A stretch of 64,000 bases of DNA from Thioclava pacifica DSM 10166 (GTDB taxonomy: Bacteria > Pseudomonadota > Alphaproteobacteria > Rhodobacterales > Rhodobacteraceae), in the NCBI RefSeq assembly GCF_000714535.1, contig NZ_AUND01000001.1, forward strand, positions 1-64,000. Reading direction: 5' to 3'. Positions 1 through 9,494 of the stretch are shown piece after piece (the first letter of the stretch is position 1; each line of letters begins with the position of its first letter). The position numbers were made by a program, and so were the translations under genes. The notes beneath the pieces were generated by a model, which did no database searches, had not been told where the DNA came from, and saw only the letters and a list, made by a program, of their open reading frames with translations.

Positions 1-624
1 ATGGGCCGCGCCATCGTGCGCGAACCGGCGGTGTTCCTGTTCGACGAGCCGCTCTCGAACCTCGATGCCAAGCTGCGCGTGCAGATGCGCGTCGAGATCC
101 GCGAATTGCAGCGCAAGCTCGGGATCACCGCGCTTTACGTCACCCACGATCAGGTCGAGGCGATGACAATGGCCGACCGGATGATCGTGATGAATGGCGG
201 CGTGGCCGAGCAGATCGGCACGCCTCTGGAGGTCTATGAGCGCCCGGTGACGGTCTTCGCCGCGCAGTTCATCGGCAGCCCTTCGATGAATATCCTGCCC
301 GCCGAGGTGAAGGGCGGTCAGGTGATGCTGGGTGGCGCGGCGCTGGGCGCGAGCGATCTGCCCGATGGCCCGGTCAGCCTCGGCATCCGTCCCGAGCATC
401 TGCATCCCGACGATGCGGGCCCGCTCACGCTCGAGGTGACGCTGGCCGAGCCTCTGGGCGCGAACACGCTGCTACACGGCACGCTGGGCGCGACCGGAGA
501 GGCGATGACGGCGGCGCTGCCCGGCGTTCACATGGCGCAGAACGAGGTCGGCCAGATGCGGCTTTCGGTGAAGCCCGAGGACCTGCACCTGTTCGACGCG
601 AAATCGGGCCAGCGGCTGAATTGA
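1..624 (+). CDS. Sugar ABC transporter ATP-binding protein, 3' part (MalK/UgpC type)
   Basis: This is the C-terminal part of an ABC importer ATPase; the gene begins upstream of the window, so the ATG at base 1 is almost certainly an internal Met. The visible part starts just after the signature motif. It shows Walker B and the D-loop (FLFDEPLSNLDA), then the H-loop (THDQVEAMTMADR), followed by a roughly 120-residue TOBE/MalK-type regulatory domain with SLGIRPEHL. That C-terminal domain is typical of carbohydrate or glycerol-3-phosphate importers of the CUT1 class. The permease and binding-protein genes must lie to the left, so the substrate cannot be read here. It converges on the IclR gene, whose stop follows immediately. 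Confidence 0.9.
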   Translation: MGRAIVREPAVFLFDEPLSNLDAKLRVQMRVEIRELQRKLGITALYVTHDQVEAMTMADRMIVMNGGVAEQIGTPLEVYERPVTVFAAQFIGSPSMNILPAEVKGGQVMLGGAALGASDLPDGPVSLGIRPEHLHPDDAGPLTLEVTLAEPLGANTLLHGTLGATGEAMTAALPGVHMAQNEVGQMRLSVKPEDLHLFDAKSGQRLN

Positions 625-1431
625 TCAGCCCGCGCCGATCTGGCGCGTGACGGCGCGCGCGGCCTTCGTGACCGCCGCGCCGATCTCGGGCAGGCGCGTC
701 TCACCCATCCGCTGCACCGGGCCGGAGACAGAGATCCCCGCCACCGCCTCACCATGGATATTGAAGATCGGGGCGGCGACGCAGCGCATCCCCACGGTGC
801 GCTCCTCGTCGTCGATCGCATAGCCGCGCGCCTGTGCTTCGGTGAGCTGGGCGCGCAAGGTCGCGGCATCACCGATCGTCTTCTCCGTGAACCGCGTGAA
901 CTCATGACTGCCGAGGAAGCGCGCCAGCCGCTCCGGCGCGTAGCCGCTCAACAACGCCTTGCCGATCCCTGAGGCATGAAGCGGCGCGACGGTGCCGGGC
1001 GGGAAGAAGGCGCGGATCGCCTGATGCGTCTCGACCTGCCCGGTGAACAGCACCTGACCCGCGCGCTCCACCCCGAGGTTCGAGGTCTCGCCCGTGACCC
1101 GCATCAGCTCCTGCATGAAGGGGCGGGCGCGTTCGAAGACGTTGGTATGGCGCAGGAAGGCCGAGCCGATGCGGAAGGCGGCGGGGCCGATATGCCAATC
1201 CTGTCCCTCGGGGCTGGTCTCGACGAAATCGCGGGCGTGCAGCGTCGCGAGGACCCGGTGCATCGTGGCCGGCGACTGGCCGAGGCCGCGCGCGATCTCG
1301 CTCAGGCTCAGCCCCTCGTGGCGCGAGAGCAGGTCGAGCACGTCCAGCGCCCGGTCGAGCGCCTGGATCGTGCCTTGCCCCGGTTCGGTGTTGAACCCGC
1401 GCGGGCGGCCCTTGCGGCGGGCTGTGGTCAT
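625..1431 (-). CDS. bhcR: IclR family transcriptional regulator, BhcR-like
   Basis: A 268-residue IclR-type regulator. The N-terminal winged helix (about residues 20-85) contains ALDVLDLLSRHEGLSLSEIA and a recognition helix around QSPATMHRVLATL; the rest is the IclR effector domain with FFPPGTVAPLHASGIGKALL. The ATG at 1431 was chosen because upstream in-frame sequence runs antisense through the neighbouring aminotransferase. It is divergent from an aspartate-glyoxylate-type aminotransferase gene. In Paracoccus denitrificans an IclR regulator, BhcR, sits in the same divergent position next to bhcA and responds to glyoxylate. The IclR family call is firm; the BhcR name is inferred from position and the neighbour's similarity. 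Confidence 0.8.
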   Translation of the reverse strand: MTTARRKGRPRGFNTEPGQGTIQALDRALDVLDLLSRHEGLSLSEIARGLGQSPATMHRVLATLHARDFVETSPEGQDWHIGPAAFRIGSAFLRHTNVFERARPFMQELMRVTGETSNLGVERAGQVLFTGQVETHQAIRAFFPPGTVAPLHASGIGKALLSGYAPERLARFLGSHEFTRFTEKTIGDAATLRAQLTEAQARGYAIDDEERTVGMRCVAAPIFNIHGEAVAGISVSGPVQRMGETRLPEIGAAVTKAARAVTRQIGAG

Positions 1432-1487
1432 TCTTTCGCCTCCCGGACGGGGAAAATCCTTTTTAACGAGCATAAAGCAAAAATATA

Positions 1488-1502
1488 TTTCATTGTATGA
1501 AA
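1488..1502. promoter_or_regulatory. Inverted repeat, putative operator for the IclR regulator
   Basis: A perfect 6-bp inverted repeat, TTTCAT-TGT-ATGAAA, lies in the AT-rich divergent intergenic region, 57 bp before the regulator's start codon and 124 bp before the aminotransferase ATG. IclR-family operators are often short palindromes with TTTCA/TGAAA-like arms, so this is the best operator candidate here. No binding evidence is available. Confidence 0.5.
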
Positions 1503-1626
1503 AACGTAACCCGTTGCTCTCACGGTGAAAGCTGGAAATTTCTGCGCTGCGGCTGCGGTTTTTCGTAAAAATATCCGAGCCTACCCGCGCGTGATACGAC
1601 TTTTCCCAGCCAGAGGAGGAGGCGTC

Positions 1627-2817
1627 ATGATCCATCTCAACCCCGTGTTCATTCCGGGCCCGACCAATATTCCCGAAAGCCTGCGCAAGGCCGTCGATAT
1701 CCCGACGATGGACCATCGCAGCCCCGGCTTCGCCGATATCATCCACCCCGCGCTGGACGGCGTGAAGAAGGTGCTCAAGACCAAGGCCGGCGAGGCCTTC
1801 GTCTTCCCCGCGACCGGCACCGGCGGCTGGGAGACCGCGATCACCAACACGCTCTCGCCCGGCGACAAGGTTCTGGCCTGCCGCAACGGGATGTTCAGCC
1901 ATAAATGGATCGACATGTGCCAGCGCTACGGGCTGGTGGTCGAGCAGGTCACGGTGAACTGGGGCGAGGGCATCCCGGTCGACCGCTTCGCCGAGATCCT
2001 CGCCGCCGATAAAGGCCACGAGATCAAGGCGGTGCTGGCCACCCATAACGAGACCGCGACCGGCGTGACCTCGGATGTCGCGGGCATCCGGCGGGCGATG
2101 GATGCGGCGGGCCACCCGGCGCTGTTCTTCGTCGATGGGGTCAGCTCGATCGGGTCGATGGATTTCCGGATGGATGACTGGGGCGTGGACGTGGCCGTGA
2201 CCGGCAGTCAGAAAGGCTTCATGCTGCCGCCGGGCCTCGCGATCACCGGGTTCTCGCAAAAGGCGCTCGCCGCCGTGCAAAGCGCCAAGCTGCCGCGCTG
2301 TTTCTTCGATATCCGCGACATGCAGGCGGGTTACGCCGCGAACGGCTTTCCCTATACGCCGCCTGTGGGTCTGCTGAACGGGCTGAAAGCATCCTGCGAC
2401 ATGCTGCTGGGCGAGGGGCTGGAAAACGTCTTCGCCCGCCATGCCCGCATCGCCGAGGGCGTGCGCCGCGCGGTCTCGGCCTGGGGGATGGAGCTGTGCG
2501 CGGTCTCGCCCGATCTCTATTCCAACAGCGTCAGTGCTGTGCGCGCGCCCGAGGGGTTCGACGCGGGCCGGATCGTGGCGCAGGCGCTCAATACCTATGG
2601 CGTCGCCTTTGGCGGGGGCTTGGGCGATGTCGCGGGCAAGGTGTTCCGGATCGGGCATCTCGGTCTGATCACCGACGTGATGACGCTCTCCGGACTCGCG
2701 ACCGCCGAAATGGCGATGGCCGATCTGGGCCTGCCTGTCGAGCTGGGCAGCGGCGTTGCCGCCGCGCAGGCGCATTACCGCGAGACGGCCGCGCCCGCAC
2801 AGAAAGCCGCCGCGTAA
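1627..2817 (+). CDS. bhcA: L-aspartate--glyoxylate aminotransferase-like PLP enzyme (BhcA-like)
   Basis: A 396-residue class V fold PLP aminotransferase of the serine/alanine/aspartate-glyoxylate group. The N-terminus FIPGPTNIPESLRKAVD, the DHRSPGF segment and the Schiff-base Lys in VTGSQKGFMLPPG (about residue 196) are clear. From memory, the sequence including its C-terminal LGSGVAAAQ-HYRE stretch is closer to BhcA of Paracoccus denitrificans than to methylotroph serine-glyoxylate aminotransferases. BhcA transaminates glyoxylate with aspartate to glycine and oxaloacetate at the start of the beta-hydroxyaspartate cycle. A strong ribosome site (AGAGGAGGA) precedes the ATG. The usual partners bhcB, bhcC and bhcD do not follow, so the physiological role here is uncertain. 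Confidence 0.75.
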   Translation: MIHLNPVFIPGPTNIPESLRKAVDIPTMDHRSPGFADIIHPALDGVKKVLKTKAGEAFVFPATGTGGWETAITNTLSPGDKVLACRNGMFSHKWIDMCQRYGLVVEQVTVNWGEGIPVDRFAEILAADKGHEIKAVLATHNETATGVTSDVAGIRRAMDAAGHPALFFVDGVSSIGSMDFRMDDWGVDVAVTGSQKGFMLPPGLAITGFSQKALAAVQSAKLPRCFFDIRDMQAGYAANGFPYTPPVGLLNGLKASCDMLLGEGLENVFARHARIAEGVRRAVSAWGMELCAVSPDLYSNSVSAVRAPEGFDAGRIVAQALNTYGVAFGGGLGDVAGKVFRIGHLGLITDVMTLSGLATAEMAMADLGLPVELGSGVAAAQAHYRETAAPAQKAAA

Positions 2818-2823
2818 GAGCGG

Positions 2824-3978
2824 CTAGCTCCGGGCGCTGGCGAGCCTCCCGATCATCGCCAGCGCCTGGGACATCTGGTCGAGCGAGACGTACTCATCGG
2901 CCTTATGCGCCTGCTCGATCGAGCCCGGCCCGCAGATCACCGCGTCCATCCCGATCGACTGGAACAGCCCGGCTTCGGTGTTGAAGGCGACGCAGCCCGC
3001 GTGGTTCTGCCCGGTCAGCGCGAAGACCAGATCGCGCGCGGCGTTCTCGTCCATCGGCTCGAGCCCCACCACCTCGCCGATCGTCTCGGTGGAGATGCCC
3101 GCCTCGGGGGCGATGGCGCGCATCTCGGGCAGCAGCTTGTCTTCGACGAAACTCGCGATTTCCTCTTTCACGAAGCGCATATCCGCCTCGTTGATCGGGC
3201 GCATCTCCCAGTTCAGCTCGGCCCGCGGCGCGATCACGTTATGCGAGACGCCGCCGCGCAGCGCGCCCACGTTGAGCGTCGTCTGCGGCGGGTCGAAGCG
3301 CGAGCCCTCGGGGCAGCGTTTGACCAGCTCGGCGCGCAGCTCGAACAGCCGGTTGATGTAGCGCACCGCATATTCGACCGCGTTCACGCCCTTCTCGGGG
3401 GCCGAGCTGTGCCCGGGCCGTCCCTCGAAGCGCACGGTATATTCGCAGCAGCCCTTGTTGCCGTCGAAGACCTGCATCGAGGTCGGCTCTCCGATGATGC
3501 ACAGGGCGGGTTTGACCGGGCGCCTGGCGAGGATCTTCACCAGCTCCTGCGCGCCCAGACAGCCGACTTCCTCGTCATGGGTGAAGGCAAAATGGATCGG
3601 GCGGGTCCGTGCCGCCTCGGCCAGCAGATCGAGCGAGCCGAGACAGGCCGCGATAAACCCTTTCATGTCACAGGTGCCGCGCCCGTAGAGCTTGCCGTCA
3701 CGCTCAGTCAGGGTGAAGGGATCGCTCGTCCAATCCTGATCGGTGACCGGCACCACGTCGGAATGACCCGACAGAACCAGCCCGCCATCGCGCGCCTCGC
3801 CCAGCGTGGCGAAGAGGTTCGCCTTCTGGCCGCTCTCGTCGACCATGACCTCCACCGAAGCGCCGACCGTTTCCAGCCGGTCGGCGATGTAATGGATGAT
3901 CGGCAGGTTCGGGTCGGTCGAGATCGTCGGATAGGCGATCAGGTCGGACAGGATCGCGCGGGTGGTGTCGAGCCGCAT
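2824..3978 (-). CDS. M20 family deacylase, acetylornithine deacetylase (ArgE)-like
   Basis: A 384-residue zinc-dependent M20A amidohydrolase. Metal ligands and catalytic residues are recognisable: GHSDVVP (His72, Asp74), GRGTCDMKG (Asp104), THDEEVGC (Glu136/Glu137), GEPT, and a C-terminal HKADEYV. This motif set matches ArgE-type Nalpha-acetyl-L-ornithine deacetylases. It is the second gene of a two-gene minus-strand operon, starting 4 bp after the stop of an ectoine-hydrolase-like M24 protein. In that setting the substrate may be an Nalpha-acyl diamino acid such as Nalpha-acetyl-diaminobutyrate rather than acetylornithine; this is inference. The M20/ArgE family call is secure. Confidence 0.85.
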   Translation of the reverse strand: MRLDTTRAILSDLIAYPTISTDPNLPIIHYIADRLETVGASVEVMVDESGQKANLFATLGEARDGGLVLSGHSDVVPVTDQDWTSDPFTLTERDGKLYGRGTCDMKGFIAACLGSLDLLAEAARTRPIHFAFTHDEEVGCLGAQELVKILARRPVKPALCIIGEPTSMQVFDGNKGCCEYTVRFEGRPGHSSAPEKGVNAVEYAVRYINRLFELRAELVKRCPEGSRFDPPQTTLNVGALRGGVSHNVIAPRAELNWEMRPINEADMRFVKEEIASFVEDKLLPEMRAIAPEAGISTETIGEVVGLEPMDENAARDLVFALTGQNHAGCVAFNTEAGLFQSIGMDAVICGPGSIEQAHKADEYVSLDQMSQALAMIGRLASARS

Positions 3979-3982
3979 CGCC

Positions 3983-5167
3983 TCAGTCCTTGATGAAAAG
4001 CTTGCGTTCGACCTTGCACAACGGCTCGGCGGGGCCGTCTTCAGTGATCAGGATCGTCTCGGTGGTTTCCATCCCCCAGTCGTCCATCCACAATCCGGGC
4101 ATGAAATGGAAGGTCATGCCGGGCTCCAGGATCGTCTCGTCGGTGTCGCGGATCGAGACGGTGTGCTCGCCCCAATCGGGCGGATAGGAGCAACCCACCG
4201 CATAGCCCGCGCGGTTGGGCCGCTCGATCCCGACTTTCGCAAGCTCCACGTTCAGCGCGCGGGCGATGTCGCAGGCGCGATTGCCGGCGCGGGCGACCTC
4301 GATCCCGGCGTTCAGCCCCTCGGTCAGGGCGTGGCTCGCGTCGATCATGTGCTGCGGCGGCTTGCCGAGGAACACGGTCCGGCAGAGCGGCGCGTGATAG
4401 CGGCGATAGCAGCCCGACTGCTCGACGAAGGTCGCCTCGCCCGCTTTCAGCGCCTCGCCGTTCCAGGTCAGGTGCGGGGCGGAGGCATCGGGGCCCGAGG
4501 GCAGCATCGGCACGATTGCGGGGTAATCGCCCCAACTGTCCTCCTCGCCCTGCACGGCGGTCTTGTAGAGCTCGCCCACCAGATCGTGCTTGCGCAGCCC
4601 CGGCTCGGCCAGCTCCATCGCGCGTTCGATCACCAGTTCGGAGATCCGCGCGGCGCGGCGCATGAAGCGCAACTCCTCGTCGGATTTGATCAGGCGCTGC
4701 CAGTTCACCAGCACGCTCGCGTCGATCAGCTCGGCCTCGGGCAACCCGTCGGCCAGCACGGCATGGGCCTTGGCGGTGTAGAAATAGGTCTCCATCTCGA
4801 CCCCGATCCGCGCCTTGCCATAGCCCATGATGCGCAGATGCGAGGCGAGGTCTTCCATCGGGTGCATCACATCCGACTGCACCATCGCGTCGTTGTAATG
4901 GAGGATGTTTTCCTCCTCCATCCAGACGGTGCGGCGCGCGCCGTTCGCATCCATGAAGCGGCCCCACCAGAAGGGTGCGCCCTCCATCGGCAGGATCACA
5001 CCTTGGTGCGTGTAGAAGGACCACCCGTCATAGCCCGTCAGCCAGAACTGGTTCGAGGGGTTTGTGACGAAGAGAAGCTCGATCCCGCGTTCGGCCATCG
5101 CCGCGCGTACCAGCTTGATGCGACGGTCATATTCGGCCTGACTGAAGGGGGCGTGAGTGATGGGCAT
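3983..5167 (-). CDS. M24 family hydrolase, ectoine hydrolase (DoeA/EutD)-like
   Basis: A 394-residue pita-bread-fold (M24, creatinase/Xaa-Pro peptidase) protein. The N-terminal half has [17 protein letters not shown] and the central part has [17 protein letters not shown]. In metal-dependent M24 peptidases two Asp ligands occur in this central region; here those positions read FVEQSGC (Glu about 249) and YHAPLCRT, so the classical dinuclear site looks lost. As I recall, the metal-independent ectoine hydrolases DoeA/EutD have the same pattern and use a Glu nucleophile. ATG 5167 was chosen for the AGGAGAC site ahead of it and the family-like N-terminus. The rest of the eut/doe set (eutE/doeB, eutABC) is absent nearby, so the substrate remains a hypothesis. 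Confidence 0.75.
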   Translation of the reverse strand: MPITHAPFSQAEYDRRIKLVRAAMAERGIELLFVTNPSNQFWLTGYDGWSFYTHQGVILPMEGAPFWWGRFMDANGARRTVWMEEENILHYNDAMVQSDVMHPMEDLASHLRIMGYGKARIGVEMETYFYTAKAHAVLADGLPEAELIDASVLVNWQRLIKSDEELRFMRRAARISELVIERAMELAEPGLRKHDLVGELYKTAVQGEEDSWGDYPAIVPMLPSGPDASAPHLTWNGEALKAGEATFVEQSGCYRRYHAPLCRTVFLGKPPQHMIDASHALTEGLNAGIEVARAGNRACDIARALNVELAKVGIERPNRAGYAVGCSYPPDWGEHTVSIRDTDETILEPGMTFHFMPGLWMDDWGMETTETILITEDGPAEPLCKVERKLFIKD

Positions 5168-5355
5168 CTGGGTCTCCTGTCGCTTGCGCGCAGGGTGGGA
5201 CGGTCGCATGGGAAACGTCAAGGGCAAAGCCGGGCAGGGCGGCGTGCCGCGCGGGGAAGAGCGGGCTGTGCAATGCCGCGCAGCCGCGCCGATTGACAGC
5301 GGCGCGCGTCTCTGAAACCCCTGAGGGCGAATTCCCGGAGACCCCCGGAGGCTCG

Positions 5356-6351
5356 ATGAAACGTTACTCCCTTCTCGATCTCTCGCCCATTCCCGAAGGC
5401 GGCGGCCCGGCCGAGGCGCTGGCCAACAGCACCGATCTCGCGCGCGCGGCGGAAGCGGCGGGCTATCACCGCTACTGGCTGGCCGAGCATCATAACTTTC
5501 CCGGCATCGCGAGCGCGGCGACTGCGGTGGTGATCGGTCACATCGCGGGCGCGACGCGGCGGATGCGGGTTGGGGCAGGCGGCATCATGCTGCCCAATCA
5601 TGCGCCGCTCGTGGTGGCCGAGCAGTTCGGCACGCTCGAGGCGCTCTATCCCGGCCGGATCGACCTCGGGCTGGGCCGTGCGCCCGGCACCGACATGGCG
5701 ACGGCGCGGGCGCTGCGCCGACATATGGCGCCGGCGGATGGATTTCCCGATGACGTGGTCGAGCTGATGGATTTCCTTGCCGAAGGCCCCGAGGATGCCC
5801 GTGTCCGCGCGATTCCGGGGCAGGGCAGCAAAGTCCCGATCTGGATTCTGGGCTCCAGCCTGTTCGGTGCGCAGCTCGCCGCCTATCTCGGGCTGCCCTA
5901 TGCTTTCGCTTCGCATTTCGCCCCGGCGATGCTGGAAGAGGCGCTGGCCGCCTATCGCGCAGGCTTCCGCCCGTCCGAGCACCTCTCGCAACCCTATGCG
6001 ATGATGGCGGCGGGGCTCTTCGCGGCCGAGACGGATGCGGAGGCCGCCTATCTGCGCTCCTCACATCTGATGGGGTTTGCACGGCTGCGCATGGGCAAAC
6101 CGGGCAAGCTGCCGCGCCCGAGCCATGATCCGGGCGCTGGCATCCCCGCGCAGGTTCTGGCGCAGGCGGAACAGGCGCTCGCGGTCTCGGCCACGGGCGC
6201 GCCCGCGATGATCCGCACGCAGCTTGCCGCGCTGATCGAACGCTACCAGCCTGACGAGCTGATGGTGACTGGGATGATCCACGACCCGGCCGCGCGCATC
6301 CGGTCCTTCCAGATCGGGGCCGAGGTGCTGCGCGAGCTGCAGGAGGCGTGA
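5356..6351 (+). CDS. LLM class flavin-dependent oxidoreductase
   Basis: A 331-residue luciferase-like monooxygenase (bacterial luciferase TIM-barrel fold, YhbW/MsnO8-like subgroup). Typical segments are [56 protein letters not shown] and [16 protein letters not shown]. These proteins use FMNH2 or F420; an alphaproteobacterium would use FMN. The substrate cannot be inferred. The ATG was chosen for a GGAG site 5 bp upstream; an earlier in-frame start at 5293 has no such support. The stop overlaps the next start by one base, so the gene is translationally coupled to the M20D amidohydrolase. Confidence 0.85.
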   Translation: MKRYSLLDLSPIPEGGGPAEALANSTDLARAAEAAGYHRYWLAEHHNFPGIASAATAVVIGHIAGATRRMRVGAGGIMLPNHAPLVVAEQFGTLEALYPGRIDLGLGRAPGTDMATARALRRHMAPADGFPDDVVELMDFLAEGPEDARVRAIPGQGSKVPIWILGSSLFGAQLAAYLGLPYAFASHFAPAMLEEALAAYRAGFRPSEHLSQPYAMMAAGLFAAETDAEAAYLRSSHLMGFARLRMGKPGKLPRPSHDPGAGIPAQVLAQAEQALAVSATGAPAMIRTQLAALIERYQPDELMVTGMIHDPAARIRSFQIGAEVLRELQEA

Positions 6352-7496
6352 TGCTGGGGAATGCCGATCTGATTGAGCTGACCGCGCTGCGCCACGCGCT
6401 CCACCGCGCGCCCGAGGTCTCGGGGCAGGAGGTGGACACCGCGCGCCGGATCGCAGGGGAGCTGAGCGCATTGAACCCGGCCGAGCTGATCACCGGGCTC
6501 GGCGGGCATGGCGTGGCGGCGATCTTCGACAGTGGAGCGCCGGGGCCGGTGGTGCTGTTTCGCGCGGAACTCGACGCGCTGCCGATCCCCGAGGCCCCCC
6601 ATGTCGATTGGGTCTCTGAGCACCCCGGCGTGTCGCATGTCTGCGGCCATGACGGGCATATGGCGATGCTGATGGGGCTGGCGCGGCTGATCGCGCGCAA
6701 GCCCGTCGCAAAGGGTCGGGTGGTCGCGCTGTTCCAGCCCGCCGAGGAAACGGGCGCGGGTGCGCGTGCGGTGATCGCGGACCCGCAATTTGCCCGCATC
6801 GCCCCCGATTTCGCCTTTGCGATCCACGGGTTGCCGGGCCTGCCGCGCGGCTATGTGGGCACGAAGCCGGGGTTGATGAACTGCGCCTCGGTCGGGCTGA
6901 AGATCACGCTCTCGGGCAAGACTGCCCATGCTGCCGATCCCGGCGCGGGGCGCTCGCCGCTCCCGGTCTTCGCGCGTCTGGCACCGGTGCTGGAGGCACT
7001 CGGGCCGGGGGGCGAACTGGACGACAGCTTCCGCCTCGTGACGCTGACCCATCTGTCCGTGGGCGAGCCGACCTTCGGCATCGCGCCGGGCGAGGGCGTG
7101 CTTTATGCCACCCTGCGCACCGGGGGCGATGACAGCCTTGCGGCACTGGAGGCCGAGATCCGCGCTCGGGTGGCTCAGGAGGCCGAAGCGGCGGGCTTGG
7201 GTTTGATGATCGAGGAACACGACCGTTTCGCGGCCTCGGTCAATGCGGCCGAGGCCGTCGGAATCGCGCGGCAGGCGATGGATGCCCTCAAGATCGCGCA
7301 TGGCGAGGAGGGCGTGCCGATGCGCGCCTCGGAGGATTTCGGGCTGTTCGGGCATGGGGCGCAATCGGCGATGCTGTGCCTCGGGGTGGGCCGGGATGCC
7401 CCCGCGCTGCACAATCCCGATTACGATTTCCCCGACGACCTGATCGGCACCGGCGCGCATCTCTTCGAGCGCATCGCCCGCGATCTGCTGGGCTAA
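6351..7496 (+). CDS. M20D family amidohydrolase (hippurate/IAA-amino acid hydrolase-like)
   Basis: A 381-residue metal-dependent amidohydrolase of the M20D (HipO/AbgB/IAA-amino acid hydrolase) family. Seen motifs are RHALHRAPEVSGQE near the N-terminus, RAELDALP, SHVCGHDGHMAMLMG (metal-binding Cys/His), FQPAEETGAGA and a C-terminal ALHNPDYDFPDD. Such enzymes cleave N-acyl or amide-linked amino acids. An AGGAGG ribosome site at 6341-6346 lies 4 bp before ATG 6351; a GTG at 6348 is in frame but too close to it. One-base overlap with the monooxygenase gene suggests a two-gene operon, perhaps for an aromatic or N-acyl compound, though nothing here fixes the substrate. Confidence 0.85.
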   Translation: MLGNADLIELTALRHALHRAPEVSGQEVDTARRIAGELSALNPAELITGLGGHGVAAIFDSGAPGPVVLFRAELDALPIPEAPHVDWVSEHPGVSHVCGHDGHMAMLMGLARLIARKPVAKGRVVALFQPAEETGAGARAVIADPQFARIAPDFAFAIHGLPGLPRGYVGTKPGLMNCASVGLKITLSGKTAHAADPGAGRSPLPVFARLAPVLEALGPGGELDDSFRLVTLTHLSVGEPTFGIAPGEGVLYATLRTGGDDSLAALEAEIRARVAQEAEAAGLGLMIEEHDRFAASVNAAEAVGIARQAMDALKIAHGEEGVPMRASEDFGLFGHGAQSAMLCLGVGRDAPALHNPDYDFPDDLIGTGAHLFERIARDLLG

Positions 7497-7539
7497 GCGC
7501 GCGTTTGGGGGCGCGGATCGCCGCGCCCCGCCAAGGTCG

Positions 7540-9447
7540 TTAGGGGATCAGCCGCGCGATGATCAGATCGGCCGCTTCGTCCGGCGTCATCGCGGTCGTG
7601 TCGATGCGCAGCTCGGCATTGTCGGGCGCCTCATAGGGCGAGTCGATGCCGGTGAAGTTCTTCAGCTGGCCCGAGCGCGCCTTCGCATAAAGCCCCTTCA
7701 CGTCGCGTGCCTCGGCCACTTCCAGCGGCGTATCCACGAAGATCTCGAGGAATTCGCCCGGCTGCATCATCGCGCGCACCATGTCGCGCTCCGAGCGGAA
7801 GGGCGAGATGAAGGCGGTGATCACGATCAGGCCGGCATCGGTCATCAGCTTGGCGACCTCGCCGACGCGGCGGATGTTTTCCACGCGGTCGGCCTCGGTG
7901 AAGCCCAGATCCTTGTTCAGCCCGTGGCGCACGTTGTCACCGTCGAGCAGGAAAGTGTGGCGGTTCATCCGCGCCAGCTTCTTCTCGACGATATTGGCGA
8001 TCGTGGATTTGCCCGAGCCCGAGAGGCCCGTCAGCCAGATCACGGCGGGCTTCTGATGCTTCATGTTGGCATGATGCTCGCGTCCGATATCGGTCGCCTG
8101 CCAGTGGATGTTCTGGGCGCGGCGCAGCGCGAAGTTGATCATGCCCGCGGCCGCCGTCTGGTTGGTCATCTTGTCGATCAGGATGAACCCGCCCAGATCG
8201 CGGTTCTCGGCATAGGGCGCGAAGGGGATCTCGCGGTCGGTGGTGACATTGGCCACGCCGATCGCGTTGAGGTCCAGCGTCTTCGTGGCCAGATGCTCCT
8301 GCGTGTTGACGTTCACTTCGTATTTTGGCTCGTGGACGGTCGCCGAGACGGTCTGGGTGCCGATCTTGAGCCAATAGGCGCGGCCCGGCACCAGTTCGTT
8401 CTCGTCCATCCAGACGATCGTGGCCTCGAATTGGTCGGCGACCTCCAGCGGATCCTTGGCCGCGACGATGACTTGCCCGCGCGAGCAGTCGATCTCGTCG
8501 GTGAGCGTGATCGTGGTGGATTCGCCTGCCACCGCCATGTCGCGGTCGCCTTCGAGGCTGACGATACGCGCCACCGTCGAGGTCTTGCCCGAGGGCAGCA
8601 CGCGCACCTCGTCGCCCGGTCGTACCGTGCCCGAGGCGATGAGGCCGGAAAAGCCGCGGAAATCAAGGTTCGGGCGGTTCACCCATTGCACCGGGAGACG
8701 GAAGGGGCGCTCCTGATCGGAAGTCACGTCCACTTCGACCGCTTCGAGGTAGGGTAGCAGCGAGGGGCCTTTATACCAGCCGGTCTTCTCGCTCGGGCCC
8801 GTGATGTTGTCGCCCTTGAAGCCCGAGATCGGGATTGCGGTGAAGCCCTCGATACCGATGCTGTCGGCGAAGGTTTTGTAGTCGGCGACGATGGCGTCGA
8901 AGGTCGCCTGATCGTAATCGACCAGGTCCATCTTGTTCACCGCCAGCACGATATGGCGGATGCCGAGCTGGTTCACGAGGTAGGAATGGCGCCGCGTCTG
9001 GGTCAGCACGCCCTTGCGCGCGTCGATAAGGATCACGGCGAGATCGGCGGTCGAGGCACCGGTGACCATGTTGCGGGTATATTGCTCGTGGCCAGGGGTG
9101 TCGGCGACGATGAACTTGCGCTTCTCGGTCGCGAAGAAGCGATAGGCCACGTCGATGGTGATGCCCTGCTCGCGCTCGGCGGCCAGACCGTCGACCAGCA
9201 GCGCGAAGTCGATCTCCTGACCCTGCGTGCCGACACGCTTGGAATCCGCTTCCAGCGCGGCCAGCTGATCCTCGAAGATCATCTTGCTGTCATAGAGCAG
9301 CCGCCCGATCAGCGTCGATTTCCCGTCATCGACCGAGCCGCAGGTGATGAAGCGCAGCATGGTCTTGTGCTGATGCGCCTCGAGATAGGCGTCGATATCC
9401 TGCGCGATCAGCGCGTCGGTCTTGTAGATCGGATCCTTGGTCGTCAT
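7540..9447 (-). CDS. cysNC: Bifunctional sulfate adenylyltransferase subunit 1 / adenylylsulfate kinase
   Basis: A 635-residue fusion. Residues 1 to about 440 form CysN, the GTPase subunit of ATP sulfurylase: P-loop [15 protein letters not shown]3 [13 protein letters not shown]4 NKMD, then EF-Tu-like domains 2 and 3. The last roughly 180 residues are an APS kinase (CysC) with [15 protein letters not shown] and the [16 protein letters not shown] substrate motif. Together with CysD it makes APS and then PAPS in the cytoplasm. The CysN-CysC fusion is known in rhizobial NodQ and many Rhodobacterales. It lies 47 bp downstream of cysD on the same strand and is presumably co-transcribed. Confidence 0.95.
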   Translation of the reverse strand: MTTKDPIYKTDALIAQDIDAYLEAHQHKTMLRFITCGSVDDGKSTLIGRLLYDSKMIFEDQLAALEADSKRVGTQGQEIDFALLVDGLAAEREQGITIDVAYRFFATEKRKFIVADTPGHEQYTRNMVTGASTADLAVILIDARKGVLTQTRRHSYLVNQLGIRHIVLAVNKMDLVDYDQATFDAIVADYKTFADSIGIEGFTAIPISGFKGDNITGPSEKTGWYKGPSLLPYLEAVEVDVTSDQERPFRLPVQWVNRPNLDFRGFSGLIASGTVRPGDEVRVLPSGKTSTVARIVSLEGDRDMAVAGESTTITLTDEIDCSRGQVIVAAKDPLEVADQFEATIVWMDENELVPGRAYWLKIGTQTVSATVHEPKYEVNVNTQEHLATKTLDLNAIGVANVTTDREIPFAPYAENRDLGGFILIDKMTNQTAAAGMINFALRRAQNIHWQATDIGREHHANMKHQKPAVIWLTGLSGSGKSTIANIVEKKLARMNRHTFLLDGDNVRHGLNKDLGFTEADRVENIRRVGEVAKLMTDAGLIVITAFISPFRSERDMVRAMMQPGEFLEIFVDTPLEVAEARDVKGLYAKARSGQLKNFTGIDSPYEAPDNAELRIDTTAMTPDEAADLIIARLIP

Positions 9448-9494
9448 GTCGGCTCACCTGATACGGGTGGAAATGGGGGCGCGAGAGGGAAGGC

